A stretch of 64,000 nt of DNA from Sipunculus nudus (lineage: Eukaryota > Annelida > Sipuncula > Golfingiida > Sipunculidae), in the NCBI GenBank assembly GCA_026874595.1, contig CM049317.1, forward strand, positions 35,306,901-35,370,900. Direction: 5' to 3'. This document shows positions 13,452 through 24,727 of this stretch, in pieces. A program made the position numbers and the translations under genes. Each line of letters starts with the position of its first letter. The stretch's first letter is position 1. Below the pieces are notes generated by a model. That model worked only from the letters and a program-made list of their open reading frames with translations, was not told where the DNA came from and did no database searches.

Positions 13452-13566
13452 TAAGCATCATATCGTACATGTTTACACATGAATATTCCTGTGGTGTAGT
13501 CTGTAAAACATATTATATTCAAATATTAAAAAATTATTCTCTGTTTGCTTCGTGGTGATATGTTCG
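9529..13566. other. Gene-free stretch
   Basis: AT-rich sequence without convincing exons or strong repeats, apart from a G-run at 9684-9698 and AT microsatellites at 13208-13258 and 13410-13447. It lies downstream of the partial lectin gene on the minus strand. A possible minus-strand mini-exon pair near 12998-12852 has good splice sites but no compatible open frame, so I do not call it. Confidence 0.4.
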
Positions 13567-15230
13567 TTAATACCAACCAGAAACATTTTGACATAATATT
13601 GGATGACTCTCCAAGCAGTCTGAGGATCTCCAAATGATTCTGTTATCACCTGTCGCTTCCAGTACAATACAGTCCCCAGTAAACATTTTGTTGGTGACCG
13701 CCCACCATTCCCCGATAGTTCTGTCAGCTATGTCTGAAACATAGAATACGATGACATAATTTTACTCTGGAATAACCTAAGATCTTATTTCATATCTGAT
13801 TTATTCTAATGCCGGACTACGCTTAGAATGTTTAAAAGTCAATACAACCAGAAAAATTTTAGTAAGGGGCCCATTTTGACATATAACGTATATAAAAGAG
13901 TTTTGCAAAGGGCGTTTTCCGAATACGAAGCACCGTATAAATTACAAATGCTGTCGACATTAGCGCATGTACTAAGTTTACTTAGAACAATCAAGTTTAC
14001 ATAAAACCTAAAAAAAATCAAATCATACATGCGTCACAGAGGATATTCTTCACAGGAATTACCTAGGTTTATACAAATATACCCAGGGTAAACCAGAAAT
14101 TACATAATGTCTACAGAACATTTGGATTGCTGGATTAAAGCTTTTTGGAGAAATATAAATGTAACATGCCAAAGGCAATTAAAAAACGTATGAGGAGACA
14201 ATAATTTATAAAAGCATTCTGATTGTTGCAGCATATTAATTCAAATGAGAATTAAATAAATTCGAAGTCACCCGACACAGGAATAAATATCTTTCGGCGA
14301 AAATTATTCACCATATGCTTTCCAAAGCCAAACCCAACGTATCCGTCTGTACCCGACCCAGAATTCACTAATATTGCATGCATCTACGAACTTCATGAAC
14401 GTGTCCTTCAAGTATCCCTTATGGCCAAGAAGCAACTCTCCTCCTGTTTGTCTGCATGTTTGTCTTGCATGAAACCAGCTGGACATGTTACAATGAGCCG
14501 TAACACATCCAGTATTATCCTTTGTACAGGATTTGGACCATGTGTCGCAGTCATTACAATCTTGAAACAGAGAAAACCTGCATACAGTTACTTTGATCAT
14601 CTTATGTGATGGATAAAAATAGATGAGGTATTATCTTAATTCCCTTGCGGGAAGGTTGGATTGTGAGACTTACCTGAAAGATAACATAGCGCCCCTAGTC
14701 CCCTGACGGTACAAGCAGTTGGGAAAGGGAAACCATCATGAACAGATATACATCCCTTCTCCTCATCCCACAATGGTGCATTTATATCTATAAGATATCC
14801 ATTGACTCAGGTATAGACACAAAACAAGAATTTGAAGTCCATATCCTTAACTTATCTTCATTGAAAAAACAAGCCATGAATACTGAATTGTTTTTCAATA
14901 AGTATATGATGCCAATAATTAAACACTGGGTTAGAATGTGTCGTGGTTAGTGAATAATTCATAAGTAATCAGGGCTTATATTTATAAATTTAATCAAGTG
15001 TAAACGATTTTAATAAATACCGATACTACTGTCATTGTATCCGCTCCATGTTGACAGAAGCTCCTTCCTGGCCGGTAGCCAGATGGTATTAACACCAAAC
15101 TCTTGAAAGGCCCTTTCTGTTGTTTTTTTTAAAACAATTGTTGACGAAATTCCCCCGGTCTCTCGGGAACAGTAATGAACAGCCTTTTCAAATATTAAGC
15201 TTGGAGATAGATAAGAGCTTGGAGAGATTC
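13567..15230 (-). CDS. C-type-lectin-domain protein B (partial model)
   Basis: Four minus-strand exons: 15230-15027, 14787-14674, 14560-14312 and 13733-13567 (or spliced out at 13578). All joins are phase 1. Exons 1-2 form one CTLD (AVHYCSRETGG, then a WLPARKELLSTW strand, then a second-half exon with WDEEKGC and ALCYLS). Exons 3-4 form a second (WFHARQTCRQTGGELL, FWVGYRRIRW, then WWAVTNK, GDC and SHPILCQ). I see no EPN/QPD sugar motif. The third exon has the same length (249 nt) as its counterpart in the lectin-GTPase gene. If read through, the last exon stops at 13567 just past the CTLD, giving a secreted form. The GT at 13577-13576 could instead splice to an unseen membrane exon. The signal-peptide exon, expected roughly 100 bp upstream, was not found, so the gene may be incomplete, decayed, or have a weak first exon. 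Confidence 0.7.
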
Positions 15231-15435
15231 CTTAAATAAATAAAAATATGTTTCTTTATATATATATAAATATATTTATAATTTCAAAACATAACATACA
15301 TATTGATTTTAAACTTTGTCTATTTATATACGCTTCGTATGGAAACAACCGAAAACGGTCAACATGAAGATTAAAACTGCTTGATATTCCTGAATGTTTA
15401 AAAGTTCGTATCATTCTTGGTAAACATTTTCAGAC

Positions 15436-15705
15436 ATGAAGCACGGGATTATAAACAATTTCTGTGCTAAAAACAAGAAATATAACCTTCTTTTCCTGCA
15501 ATGCATAGAAAAGTACAGACAAAATATTCGCTTGCCAATGTGCCGAAAAAAAACAGTGAACTACTATACAATACGTTCAGTGGAAATTATAGAAGACATA
15601 CCTGGAAATGTAGTGTCCCTCGAAGAACGTAGCAAATTCCCCATTCCAGAAACACACTTTGTGATGTACAAGAAAACCAGAAGAATCATCTTGCATCAGC
15701 CTTGA
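15436..15705 (+). CDS. Hypothetical ORF / exon, unrecognised
   Basis: An 89-codon frame begins two bases after a good acceptor (AACATTTTCAG ending at 15433) and ends in TGA. The product is rich in Lys/Arg and contains three cysteines; I recognise no domain. Composition is more coding-like than the flanks, but no partner exon was found on the plus strand. It lies upstream of the partial minus-strand lectin gene and could be an unrelated exon or chance. Confidence 0.22.
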   Translation: MKHGIINNFCAKNKKYNLLFLQCIEKYRQNIRLPMCRKKTVNYYTIRSVEIIEDIPGNVVSLEERSKFPIPETHFVMYKKTRRIILHQP

Positions 15706-16074
15706 ATCAGTAATGTGCGCGAAAACTCTGTTCATGTAAACCGTGGATGTGTGTGTTAAGATAATAGGGACTTGTTATCATCCATGGGGTGTCCTTATAT
15801 AATAACAATATTTATACCAATTGCTTTGCAGCATATGTATTTCTCAAATATACACGATACATGTTTACAAACGCTTCGCACCACATAAACTTCCCTATCT
15901 TACTGACATGAACAAAAACATTTTAAATAAACTAAGCGTACTTTGTCATAATAATTTCTCTAACATGAACATTAATTTGTGTAAATTATATCATTTTATA
16001 TACTTGCGTTAAACAACTTTGAATATTTTGTATCCGAATAAATTATATTTTTACAGAGCCAAGTTACAAATTAT

Positions 16075-16076
<2 letters not shown>

Positions 16077-16141
<65 letters not shown>
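16077..16141. repeat. Compound (TTA)n(AT)n microsatellite
   Basis: Eight ATT-type trinucleotide units pass directly into an AT dinucleotide run. Confidence 0.95.
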
Positions 16142-16145
<4 letters not shown>

Positions 16146-17094
16146 CATTTATTTACACTACTTTCTTCAAATATGTAAAGTATCTCATTAATAATGAAGA
16201 ACAAAAAATTCTAGTAGGGAACCAAATACCCAAAATCATCAAAGGAGTTGATGTTTATCAATTTATTCTAGAGTGAGCAGACCTGTTTTTAATGGCTATA
16301 TTCGAGTGGTATATCGATTAGGTTTTAATATACATTCAAGCCCGCTTTTTGTCATGTCGATGGTACATGCATAATTATGATAATAACCGGGATGTGACAT
16401 TATGCGGGCTTCAACATTGATGTCCCTTTAGAAGAAGCATTTTTTCTCAAATGATATTAAATTGATCGTCAAAAAAAGGAAACAAATATTTATAATTGCA
16501 CAACGTCATATTAAATTACGTATATGTGTTCCTGGCAATTGATTTCCTGTATGTTTTTTGCCGCATGTAGCAATAACTGACAAAAATCCGACTTGCCAAC
16601 AGAAAGAGACGTAGCGTCTGGGTCATGAGATCATGTGTCCGAATATACGGCACATTTATTACGTCATGCGTAGGCAAACTATTTTACTAGATAAGACTTT
16701 CCCGACTATTGCGCCTTATTTTCCGGATATCTTATTAATGACTCAAACTTCGAAGATTGTCTTTATGATAGAACTGCTCGGGGCGCTGGCATCGTCATGC
16801 CATTGTCAACATGCTTAAGTTTCGCCGCGATTGAGGTTTTGGACCTGGTATCTCCTCCAGTGCTTACAAAACCTCCAGCTTTTCATAGACCCTTAAAGGG
16901 GATTTCCAGTCGTAAGCAACGTTTACAGCTCGTGCTTTATATCATCTTGGCATAACGTCACCGAGGTGTAAACCACGGCCTTGCATAGGCCAGGGGTTCA
17001 TTATGTATGACATGTGATCGCAAAAATCGCCTCGGTTAACGTAAGAAGAATTTCAATGATCTGGATTACCGTGGTATCTTAAGACGTTTATTGG

Positions 17095-17334
17095 CTAAGT
17101 GACGTGGATTGACCCGCATGCATCATTACACTTGCCTGCCGCACACAGCTTGGAGATGCGATGGTTTGATACGCCTGACCGATTACAGGCTCTTGGCCTC
17201 GCTGATCGCCGTGTTGGCGTTTGATGTGATATTAACTGCGAACCGGTATCACTGCCAAGGGTTCCAAGCATGACAATAAACGAGATTATGACAATATTCC
17301 AAGATATTAAACGGTCAGATTTACCATTAATCAT
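17095..17334 (-). CDS. Putative small secreted Cys-rich peptide
   Basis: An unbroken 79-residue frame from ATG at 17334 (an in-frame ATG also exists at 17403). Residues about 13-27 are a hydrophobic, signal-like stretch (NIVIISFIVMLGTLG). A dibasic RR at 42-43 precedes a segment with four cysteines at 50, 64, 69 and 73 (spacing C-x13-C-x4-C-x3-C) and a terminal tail lacking further cysteines. This is the layout of a prohormone or host-defence peptide, but I cannot match it to a named family. The coding part is clearly GC-richer than its surroundings. It could also be one exon of a longer gene. It sits between two lectin genes on the same strand. Confidence 0.4.
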   Translation of the reverse strand: MINGKSDRLISWNIVIISFIVMLGTLGSDTGSQLISHQTPTRRSARPRACNRSGVSNHRISKLCAAGKCNDACGSIHVT

Positions 17335-18101
17335 ATAGGATATGGTTTGAAATTTTAGATTTATTTGACAATAAACGGGACCTTCTATTAACCGATATGA
17401 CACAAAGTGGGCTTTACTGTAGATAAGTTGTTATTGGAGTTGTTTGTTGTAACTGAACAGTAGTTGTAATGGTAAACCAGACAGACCGAAGACTCATAAA
17501 TAATTTATTTTATACTGGAGTAATTGTGATAGATTAAGTGTATAGATAAAGCCTTTCTCTGGATGGAGAAGTAATAGGTCTGACCTGTTGAACGTTTAAA
17601 CGTGCTCCATATGTTAATTAACCAACTCCAGAGTACACAAAACAACTCATTGAGACGGATCAAAACAAAACCGCTCGCTCAGAACGGGGACTGATATCTC
17701 CATTTTCCTGACAGTTAATTAACAATAACATCAAACGATTCAATAGAACAATATATTCTATGCTTAAAAGCGTGCTTCCACATCTCGTTCAATATCTAGT
17801 AAAAACAATAAAAAACAAAACTATAAAAAGACTTTAAAACGATTTTATTCAATAAATCATACAAATAGTGAGTATCTGTTAATTGTATTATAAGTGTGAT
17901 GTCCTTATCAAACAGTGGTCATAAATCTGTATTGCTTTGGAAATGATTATATTTGTAAAGCACGTTTTAAATCGTCATTTGATCATTTTGGGAAGTAGTT
18001 ATATTGTATGTAATGTAACATAATTTGATATATAAATATAATATTTTAATCAGTGGAAAACATTAAAGAGATATTGCTGCAAGTTTTGAAATAATGTCAT
18101 G

Positions 18102-18107
18102 TTTATT
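18102..18107 (-). promoter_or_regulatory. Candidate polyadenylation signal for lectin A
   Basis: AATAAA on the minus strand, about 145 bases past the lectin A stop codon at 18250. Confidence 0.5.
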
Positions 18108-18249
18108 CCGGTTGCTATTCATATTTTAATATTTGTGTAATAAGGTTTTTTTAAATTCATCTTCTTTTCTTTCGAAACAGGAGACTGCACAAAAGGTAAT
18201 TTTAAGATGACAATATATAATTTTCACATGATGTTATACACATAAATAA

Positions 18250-18608
18250 TTATTTTGAACGCTTTAAACGCTTTAACACCTGGCTCAAGGAGAAACCAAT
18301 TCCTATTCCGATAAGAAGAGAAAATGACATAAATGCAGACAGCATTGGTATTGTCGTCCTCGCCAGATGTGCTGAAAAAGATAATCAAAACCAAAAGGAG
18401 AATAAAACATGCAGCAAAACGTATAATTCGACTTAAAAAAAAACTTCTCCTTTATACTCACATAGACTTTGTTTGTAACTCTCGGATATTTCTCTTATTG
18501 ACAATTCTTCTGTTTTAATATATTCAGTGTCAATGACAGTCCTTTCTTCTTGGATGTGTGTAACCAGATGTTTGTCTCTCAATGGGCTTTTTGTTTGTAT
18601 ATGTGCTG

Positions 18609-18650
<42 letters not shown>

Positions 18651-20666
18651 ATTTGCTTGGCAATGCCGAGGAATATGATAGATAACATCACATTTATACA
18701 AAAATTATATTTATAGTACAATTAGTATTTGTCTTAACCCGAGCGAGGAAACGTGCATGCGATCCTTACACGATGGTAAACACAATGTTTTGTATCTGTG
18801 ATGACAGCTAACAGATTCCCAGACATGGTCGGAACCCATTCTTTTCATCACACTACAGTTTCCTATGCGCCCTGGATGCTTGGCAGCCCAATGGGTAACA
18901 CTGAAAGATCTCGTAGTATAGACTGAAATGAGATTTAACATAAACATCAAAATATTAATGTCAGACATTTTTATATCAGATATGTACATGTATAGCCTGA
19001 AGGCTAGGTTAAATATATGTTATTTTTTCTGCAGAGTAACCATTCTATCGTTAGAAATTTATTCACTTACAATTTGTACTGATAGGGTATGACCATTCTT
19101 CCCGCCGGAGTGCAATCCAATATCGGGGAAGTTGATTTTGTCTAAAATGGTTGACTATGTGTGCAATGATGCTGGCCTCCCTCTCCCGTGGAAAAATAGC
19201 AAGGGACCATCCCAATCTTGAACAAAGCCCTTTGGCATTCTCCCAGTTCAAGTGAAACACCTTCCTGATGTAACATGTGTCATTGATGTTTACACAGTCT
19301 CCATCAATTTCCAAACATGAAAAACATCCTGAAAGTAGGCCGATACTTAGTGTATATATATATATATATATATATATACAGCAATTTTGTCTAAATGTAC
19401 AAAGAAAAATGAAATATCAATAAGAGTGAAAGGTATAAACTGACCTGTCGCCTGACAAAGAACACCCTTGTCCCGTAAATGACACATTCCCGCTTCTAAT
19501 CGTTTATCTCTTACATTTAGGCTAACACAATTCATCTCCATATCCCATTTCTGAGACAGAAAAAGATCGGCTGAAATAAAAGATGGATAAAAGCAAAAAT
19601 CAACATTGTCTTATTTTAAATGTATAGTTATTGAAAATTCTTAACAATGCATTCTCTCGCACTGAAGCATAATTGGTCTGGATATATTAAATGGTGTTAA
19701 AATTAAGTAGAGCAGTTTTGTTACTTTGACCTAACAATTACTGGACTTCTTCCACTATTTGAAGGCGAGCTATCCGTGATCAAATATAGGTTTAAGATGA
19801 AAACTTAGGCTTTAAATGCACCCACAAGTTTTGTCAAGATGATCGTCATGTAACCCTGACCCTTGATATCATGACCTTAAAACTGATAGGCATCTACTCC
19901 TACAGATGGTTGAGCGAAATTTTAAAGGTTGAGAATTTGAGATGAAAACTCTGGCCTAATATTTGTTCACACACTTTTCAAAGATGTCCTGTTACCTTGA
20001 CCCTTGACCACATTGAGTCAATTAAATGGTTCTTTTATACTGGTGAGTCATATTTGAATGATCTAGATTTTAGGATGAAATATTTGACTTAAAATGTGTC
20101 CATAAGGTTTTTCAGGAAGTGGGGCCTGTGTCCGTGACCTCATACCCCAATAACAAAATATCGATAGAGTTCTTCCATCATGGGTATGCGAGCCATGTGT
20201 GAAAGATAAAAGGTTTGGAACAAATGGTTTTGCTTACAATGGGCCCAAAAACCAACATTGAAGGATAGTCAAATATGCATTGTGATATCAACTTAAAATA
20301 CTCACATGGTTTGCTGCAGTCAAGCCAAAGGAATTGGCCTAACCATTTTCTCTGAAGGCCGATCCATATAACCTTTAGTAATTTGGCATCCATCGCCCTA
20401 CTGATCTCTTCGTAATCTCTTTCATTTTGAATGATTGGTAGTTTACAATTCCCCTTACATACTCCCTGAATAGTTCTCCACGGGCTGCATTTCAGAACCC
20501 TGATATCGTTATCTGATCAAAGAAAGATACACAGTGCTAAATAGTGATTTTGCATGAATTAAATAAATATGAGCAAGCTTTCACATGATTCTCTTTATGG
20601 TACTCTACCTGTTTTGGCTTGAATCTTCAGCGAAATAAATATGAATATAAACAAAGGACTCTGCAT
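18250..20666 (-). CDS. Double C-type-lectin membrane protein A, 307 aa
   Basis: Six exons: 20666-20609, 20512-20306, 19570-19445, 19328-19071, 18922-18770 and 18371-18250, all joined at phase 1, giving 924 nt with one stop. Residues 1-19 are a signal peptide (MQSPLFIFIFISLKIQAKT). CTLD1 spans about 20-130 (VIWIGLQRKW, then MNCVSL and GVLCQA). CTLD2 spans about 131-267 (NWENAKGLCSRLGW, YWIALRREEW, GNCSVM, YKTLCLP). Residues 275-297 form a membrane helix with a Gly-x-Gly-x-Gly pattern, followed by a ten-residue basic tail (VLKRLKRSK). Neither CTLD shows the EPN or QPD calcium/sugar signature, so ligands may be protein or non-classical. A type I surface topology is predicted. The short tail has no signalling motif, so it would need a partner to signal. 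Its start lies 182 bp from the divergent lectin-GTPase gene. Confidence 0.85.
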
Positions 20667-20848
20667 TTTACTTAAAACTTTTGCACGGCTTACGACATGT
20701 TAGACTGTGATCCATTTCACACCTGGACTTCCACCGTTTATGTTCGATTTAAACTTTGACCAATCCTATGCATGATACTGGGAAACCTCTAGATACTTCG
20801 CACTCTCGACTTGTCTCTCAGGACACCAGCACATGTATCAGTTGAATC
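20667..20848. promoter_or_regulatory. Shared bidirectional promoter region
   Basis: Only 182 bp separate the two divergent start codons, both of which encode signal peptides, so both 5' UTRs and core promoters must lie here unless upstream non-coding exons exist. Visible elements are CCAATCC at 20760-20766, an octamer-like TATGCATGAT at about 20768-20777, and GGGAAACCTC at 20780-20789, which differs from the kappa-B consensus at one position. Co-regulation of the two genes is inference. Confidence 0.6.
20780..20789 (+). promoter_or_regulatory. kappa-B-like site (9/10 match)
   Basis: GGGAAACCTC against the consensus GGGRNWYYCC, with one mismatch at position 9. It lies about 60 bp upstream of the lectin-GTPase ATG and 114 bp from the lectin A ATG. 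Such short matches are common by chance. Confidence 0.25.
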
Positions 20849-22340
20849 ATGGAACGTTACTTGCTGTTATTGATAAAACTGTCCCTGGTGATAATCCATT
20901 GTATTAGAGGTATGATTACTGTTTTTCTGTTTCATTTACCGTTTTTCTTTGCTAATTGGCTTTTTTCGACGAATAGGCATTAGCCATAATTGTATCATTT
21001 TAGGCTCTTGTGTATTTATGATCAATTACCAGGTGATTATTTCAGGAAATATAATAAAAAATGATTGCCGAGTGCCTGCAACACTAGAAGAAGCTAGAGC
21101 ATGCTGCCACAGTAAAGGAAAATATTTACCTGGGCCGCTGACTAAGACAGAAAATGCAAATTTGTTTAAAATATTAACAATTCAGAATAAGACCTCTACA
21201 TGGCTTGATGTATACCGGGTGGAATTTCCGAGCTGGACATGGTTTGATAACACTGTTGAAGGTAAATCTGACAACCTGCACATCTACCAATATGAATGTG
21301 AACATAAATTAACCTCAGACCATTCAAAAAGACAAATTGGCTACCTGTTCCGACATTATAAAGACATTATTATAACACCTGCATATTGTTTTTGTGTAAA
21401 GATATTAAATTAAACATATATCATAGTATATGAGAAATATTGAAACATTTTGCTTAAGAGAATGTTATGCTTATCAGGTGAAAGTATGATATTGACAAAC
21501 CGGCCGTATATTATGGCAAATTGATGTTTTAGAGCATGCATAAATCATTTTCTTTCTATTTTAGGGTCCCTTGAAGGGAATGGATGTGGTCTGTTTAATT
21601 CGACAACCCAAAGTTTAATCGCTGAGCAATGTGGATCTATTCAACACGGAATAGTCTGTGGTGTTAAAGGTAGGAAATAATTGAACGATAGCATTTTATG
21701 TAGAAGTCCTAAATATTATATGATAATAACATGATTTATGAGTCTCTTACTGTCAATATATTATCTTTCGTCATTTTTTTTCTTGTATCAGGATGCCGCA
21801 GTTGCTACGAACTCGGAAGTCTGTCCGTGGCATGCCATCAGATTGGTAATAGCTGTTACCTATTCCTATGTGAAGACACTAATTGGTTCGCAGCATCTTC
21901 ACTCTGTAGATCCCTAGGTTATACTTTGGCGGTAATGAAACATCTTCCGAAAACAAACGCTTTGAAGAAAAAATACATGTGTGACACTTTCTGGGTTGGT
22001 GTAAGGAAAGAAGATTGGATTTATCATGATGGGAATATAAGTACGTTTAATTTATGCTCGGACACTAACTGTGTTAAAAAGTAAACGATTGATTAATTAA
22101 AAAAATTTATATGACACACATTTTTCACTCAATACATGCCAATTTAATAAGTAATCTGTTTTAGAATTCGCAAAACCTTCTGCTAAACTTTTACAGGCTT
22201 AGGTGGATCCGGAGTTTCTATTTGGAAGGAATCTTATATCAGTAAAACTGGCAATTGTTCTCATTTTCTCATCACGAATTATGGGTATAAATGGCAACGG
22301 ACGATGTGTGAGGACAGAAAGGCCTATATTTGTCTTACTG
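20849..22340 (+). other. Ectodomain exons 1-5 of the lectin-GTPase gene
   Basis: These exons encode the signal peptide (MERYLLLLIKLSLVIIHCIR) and two CTLDs, every intron being phase 1. CTLD1 shows EEARACCHSKGKYL, TWLDVYRVEF and a second half with GNGCGLF and GIVCGV. CTLD2 shows NWFAASSLCRSLGYTLAVM, FWVGVRKEDW, GNCSHFL and AYICLTG. Lectin A and B have the same order and phases, and similar exon lengths (258/105/249/144 nt here; 207/126/258/153 in A; 204/114/249/156 in B), so the three ectodomains are paralogous cassettes. Confidence 0.88.
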
Positions 22341-24375
22341 GTAACATGTTTCAGTATTTTTTTCCCAGGTATCATAACATTTTACTCATACTATCATATG
22401 TTCCTTATACATCTTACTAGAACCTAGATTTTTCCATAAGTCGAATGTTCTAAAGTCCAAAGATATGTTTCAGTATTGTGTAAAGAAAGTATTGTTCAAT
22501 CAAATGTTCAATCGATTGTTTTAGGGTGACATAGTCTTTATGTGAACATAACCAGCAGAAATAATCATTTAAATGTTTGGACGATATCTTAGTTTGAAGT
22601 TTTTAGCATTTGAACTTTTTATATAGCATCATAAACATCATTGTTTTTACATTCGTGTATTTGCATGTAAACTGTAACATGGTTGATAAATTATGGAACA
22701 TCTTTCTAATATTTGTTTATTTTTACAGGCGGAAATCGGAGCACCCTAGTAACAAGTCTAGCTCTAACATCGCTGTACACTAAATCCACAGAGGCAACGA
22801 ATAATGAGAAAGATAGTGGTAATGTTTTCATTGCCACTGAGTAATAACTTTTACCTCGTTATCGTGAAGTATTTTAGCAGGAAACATTTATCTTTGCTGT
22901 GGATGTATGTTATATTTGTATAAGAAATAAACCTGTTATATGTGTAATATCTCTGTCTCTCTCTAATACACACACAAAAACACACATATATATATATATT
23001 TAAAACATGTAACCTGTTTTATTGTACAGATCCAGGTATAAGACCTGAGGTTATCGTATCTGTCGTGTCTGGGATATTAGGGTTGTCTGTGATAGTGTTC
23101 TTTGCGATTATACTTTTTGTAAGTATTACAATAATTCAATATTAACAGAAATTTTAATTTTCCTCCTGGACTTTTAACTAATTAGTATTCAGTATCCTTA
23201 TATAAAATAATATTAACGATGTTTATTTCCTCAGATGAATAGGAAACGAAGACACAGGGCGACCTTTAAAAAAGACGGTATGTTAAAACTGTTTATCAAA
23301 TACTAACCTGTCTTAAAGAGGTGATTTAACTTCAAACAAGTGAAGAAGGTAATGGGATCTCAATTCCGAGTTGACGTTAACTCTTCTGTTTTTCTTTACA
23401 GAAGCATTTGATCAACATGGATTATGTGATCAACCAACCGCGATCACTCCTTTGCAAACAATCGAATGTGGCCCAGGTAATTATAATGAGACCCAATATA
23501 TAGATAATTTGCTTTGGTAATTGCAAAACATATCTCATTTAGATACGAGAAGCACCTGTGGAATTTTTTTAGATCACAGTTCATCCTGGTTATTAGCCTG
23601 GTTTTTAAAGTATAAGATCACTACGTTGATAATTATGAAAATGCCACTTCGCGTGTATAAATATGATGCATTTATGATGTATATATTATTCAATCTTATA
23701 AAATACTTATGCATGATTTAAAAAATAAAATTTATTATAATCATCAAAACAACAATATCGCTCAAATCTGGACAAGAAAACTACATTTTCAGAACTTTTA
23801 TAACATTTTATTAATCGCTATACCTTCAAACAGATACAACAAACGAATACACAAAAGTTTTCCGATGTATTGTGCAGCCTTTGTCCTGTTTATAAGAATA
23901 TTGCATAAGTATTTCCCCGAAATATAAAAATATTAAATATACGGAAGAAGTCGAATAAAAAGGGTCATGAGGTGTATTTCAAAGTTTTCTCCTTATAACA
24001 CAATCGGCTGATGTGTTTATTATTCTACACCAAAATCGGTGTAATATTGGTAGAAATCGTCATTTTGATCCTGAAATTGGCATAATGTTTTAAATTATTA
24101 CCTGGTAAGATAAAACAAATTTACTCAAATTTTGAAATTATGACTTCCAGGCAGAGCGGTTCACATCGTAGATTGTGACAGAGATACTGGAGTTTTAACC
24201 ATGAATAATGCTCTACTGTCCAACATCTTATATAATCCTGCATTCAATGATCCAGAATGCCCACTTGTGGTGCTATCTATAGTAGGACCATTTCGAACTG
24301 GAAAGTCCTTCCTGATGAATTATATTTTACGATATCTGCTTGCAAAGGTACGTAAATCCTCTGTCTCTGTCTGTC

Positions 24376-24432
<57 letters not shown>

Positions 24433-24433
24433 T

Positions 24434-24483
<50 letters not shown>

Positions 24484-24691
24484 GGATAAACTGCCTGTAT
24501 AACAAACTGATCTGCAGGAAAAAAATGAAGAGGACGAATGGATGAAAGATAAATATGCCCCCTTGGAAGGGTTCGAATGGGAACCTGGAAGCCCCGTTAC
24601 AACCCTAGGTATATGGATCTGGAGTAAACCTATCCTAATAACTCTAGCTGATTCCTCTCGGGTATGTTTTTTCACTAATTTTTCTCATTTA

Positions 24692-24727
<36 letters not shown>

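Noticed and set aside
13180-13522. Overlapping minus-strand ORFs as a membrane exon of lectin B
   Set aside because: They are Ile-Tyr repeats from AT runs, not a membrane helix, and the phase does not fit.
24277-24675. 132-residue minus-strand ORF
   Set aside because: It is made of Tyr-Ile and Arg-Glu runs read from the intronic AT/CT microsatellite, on the antisense of real GTPase exons.
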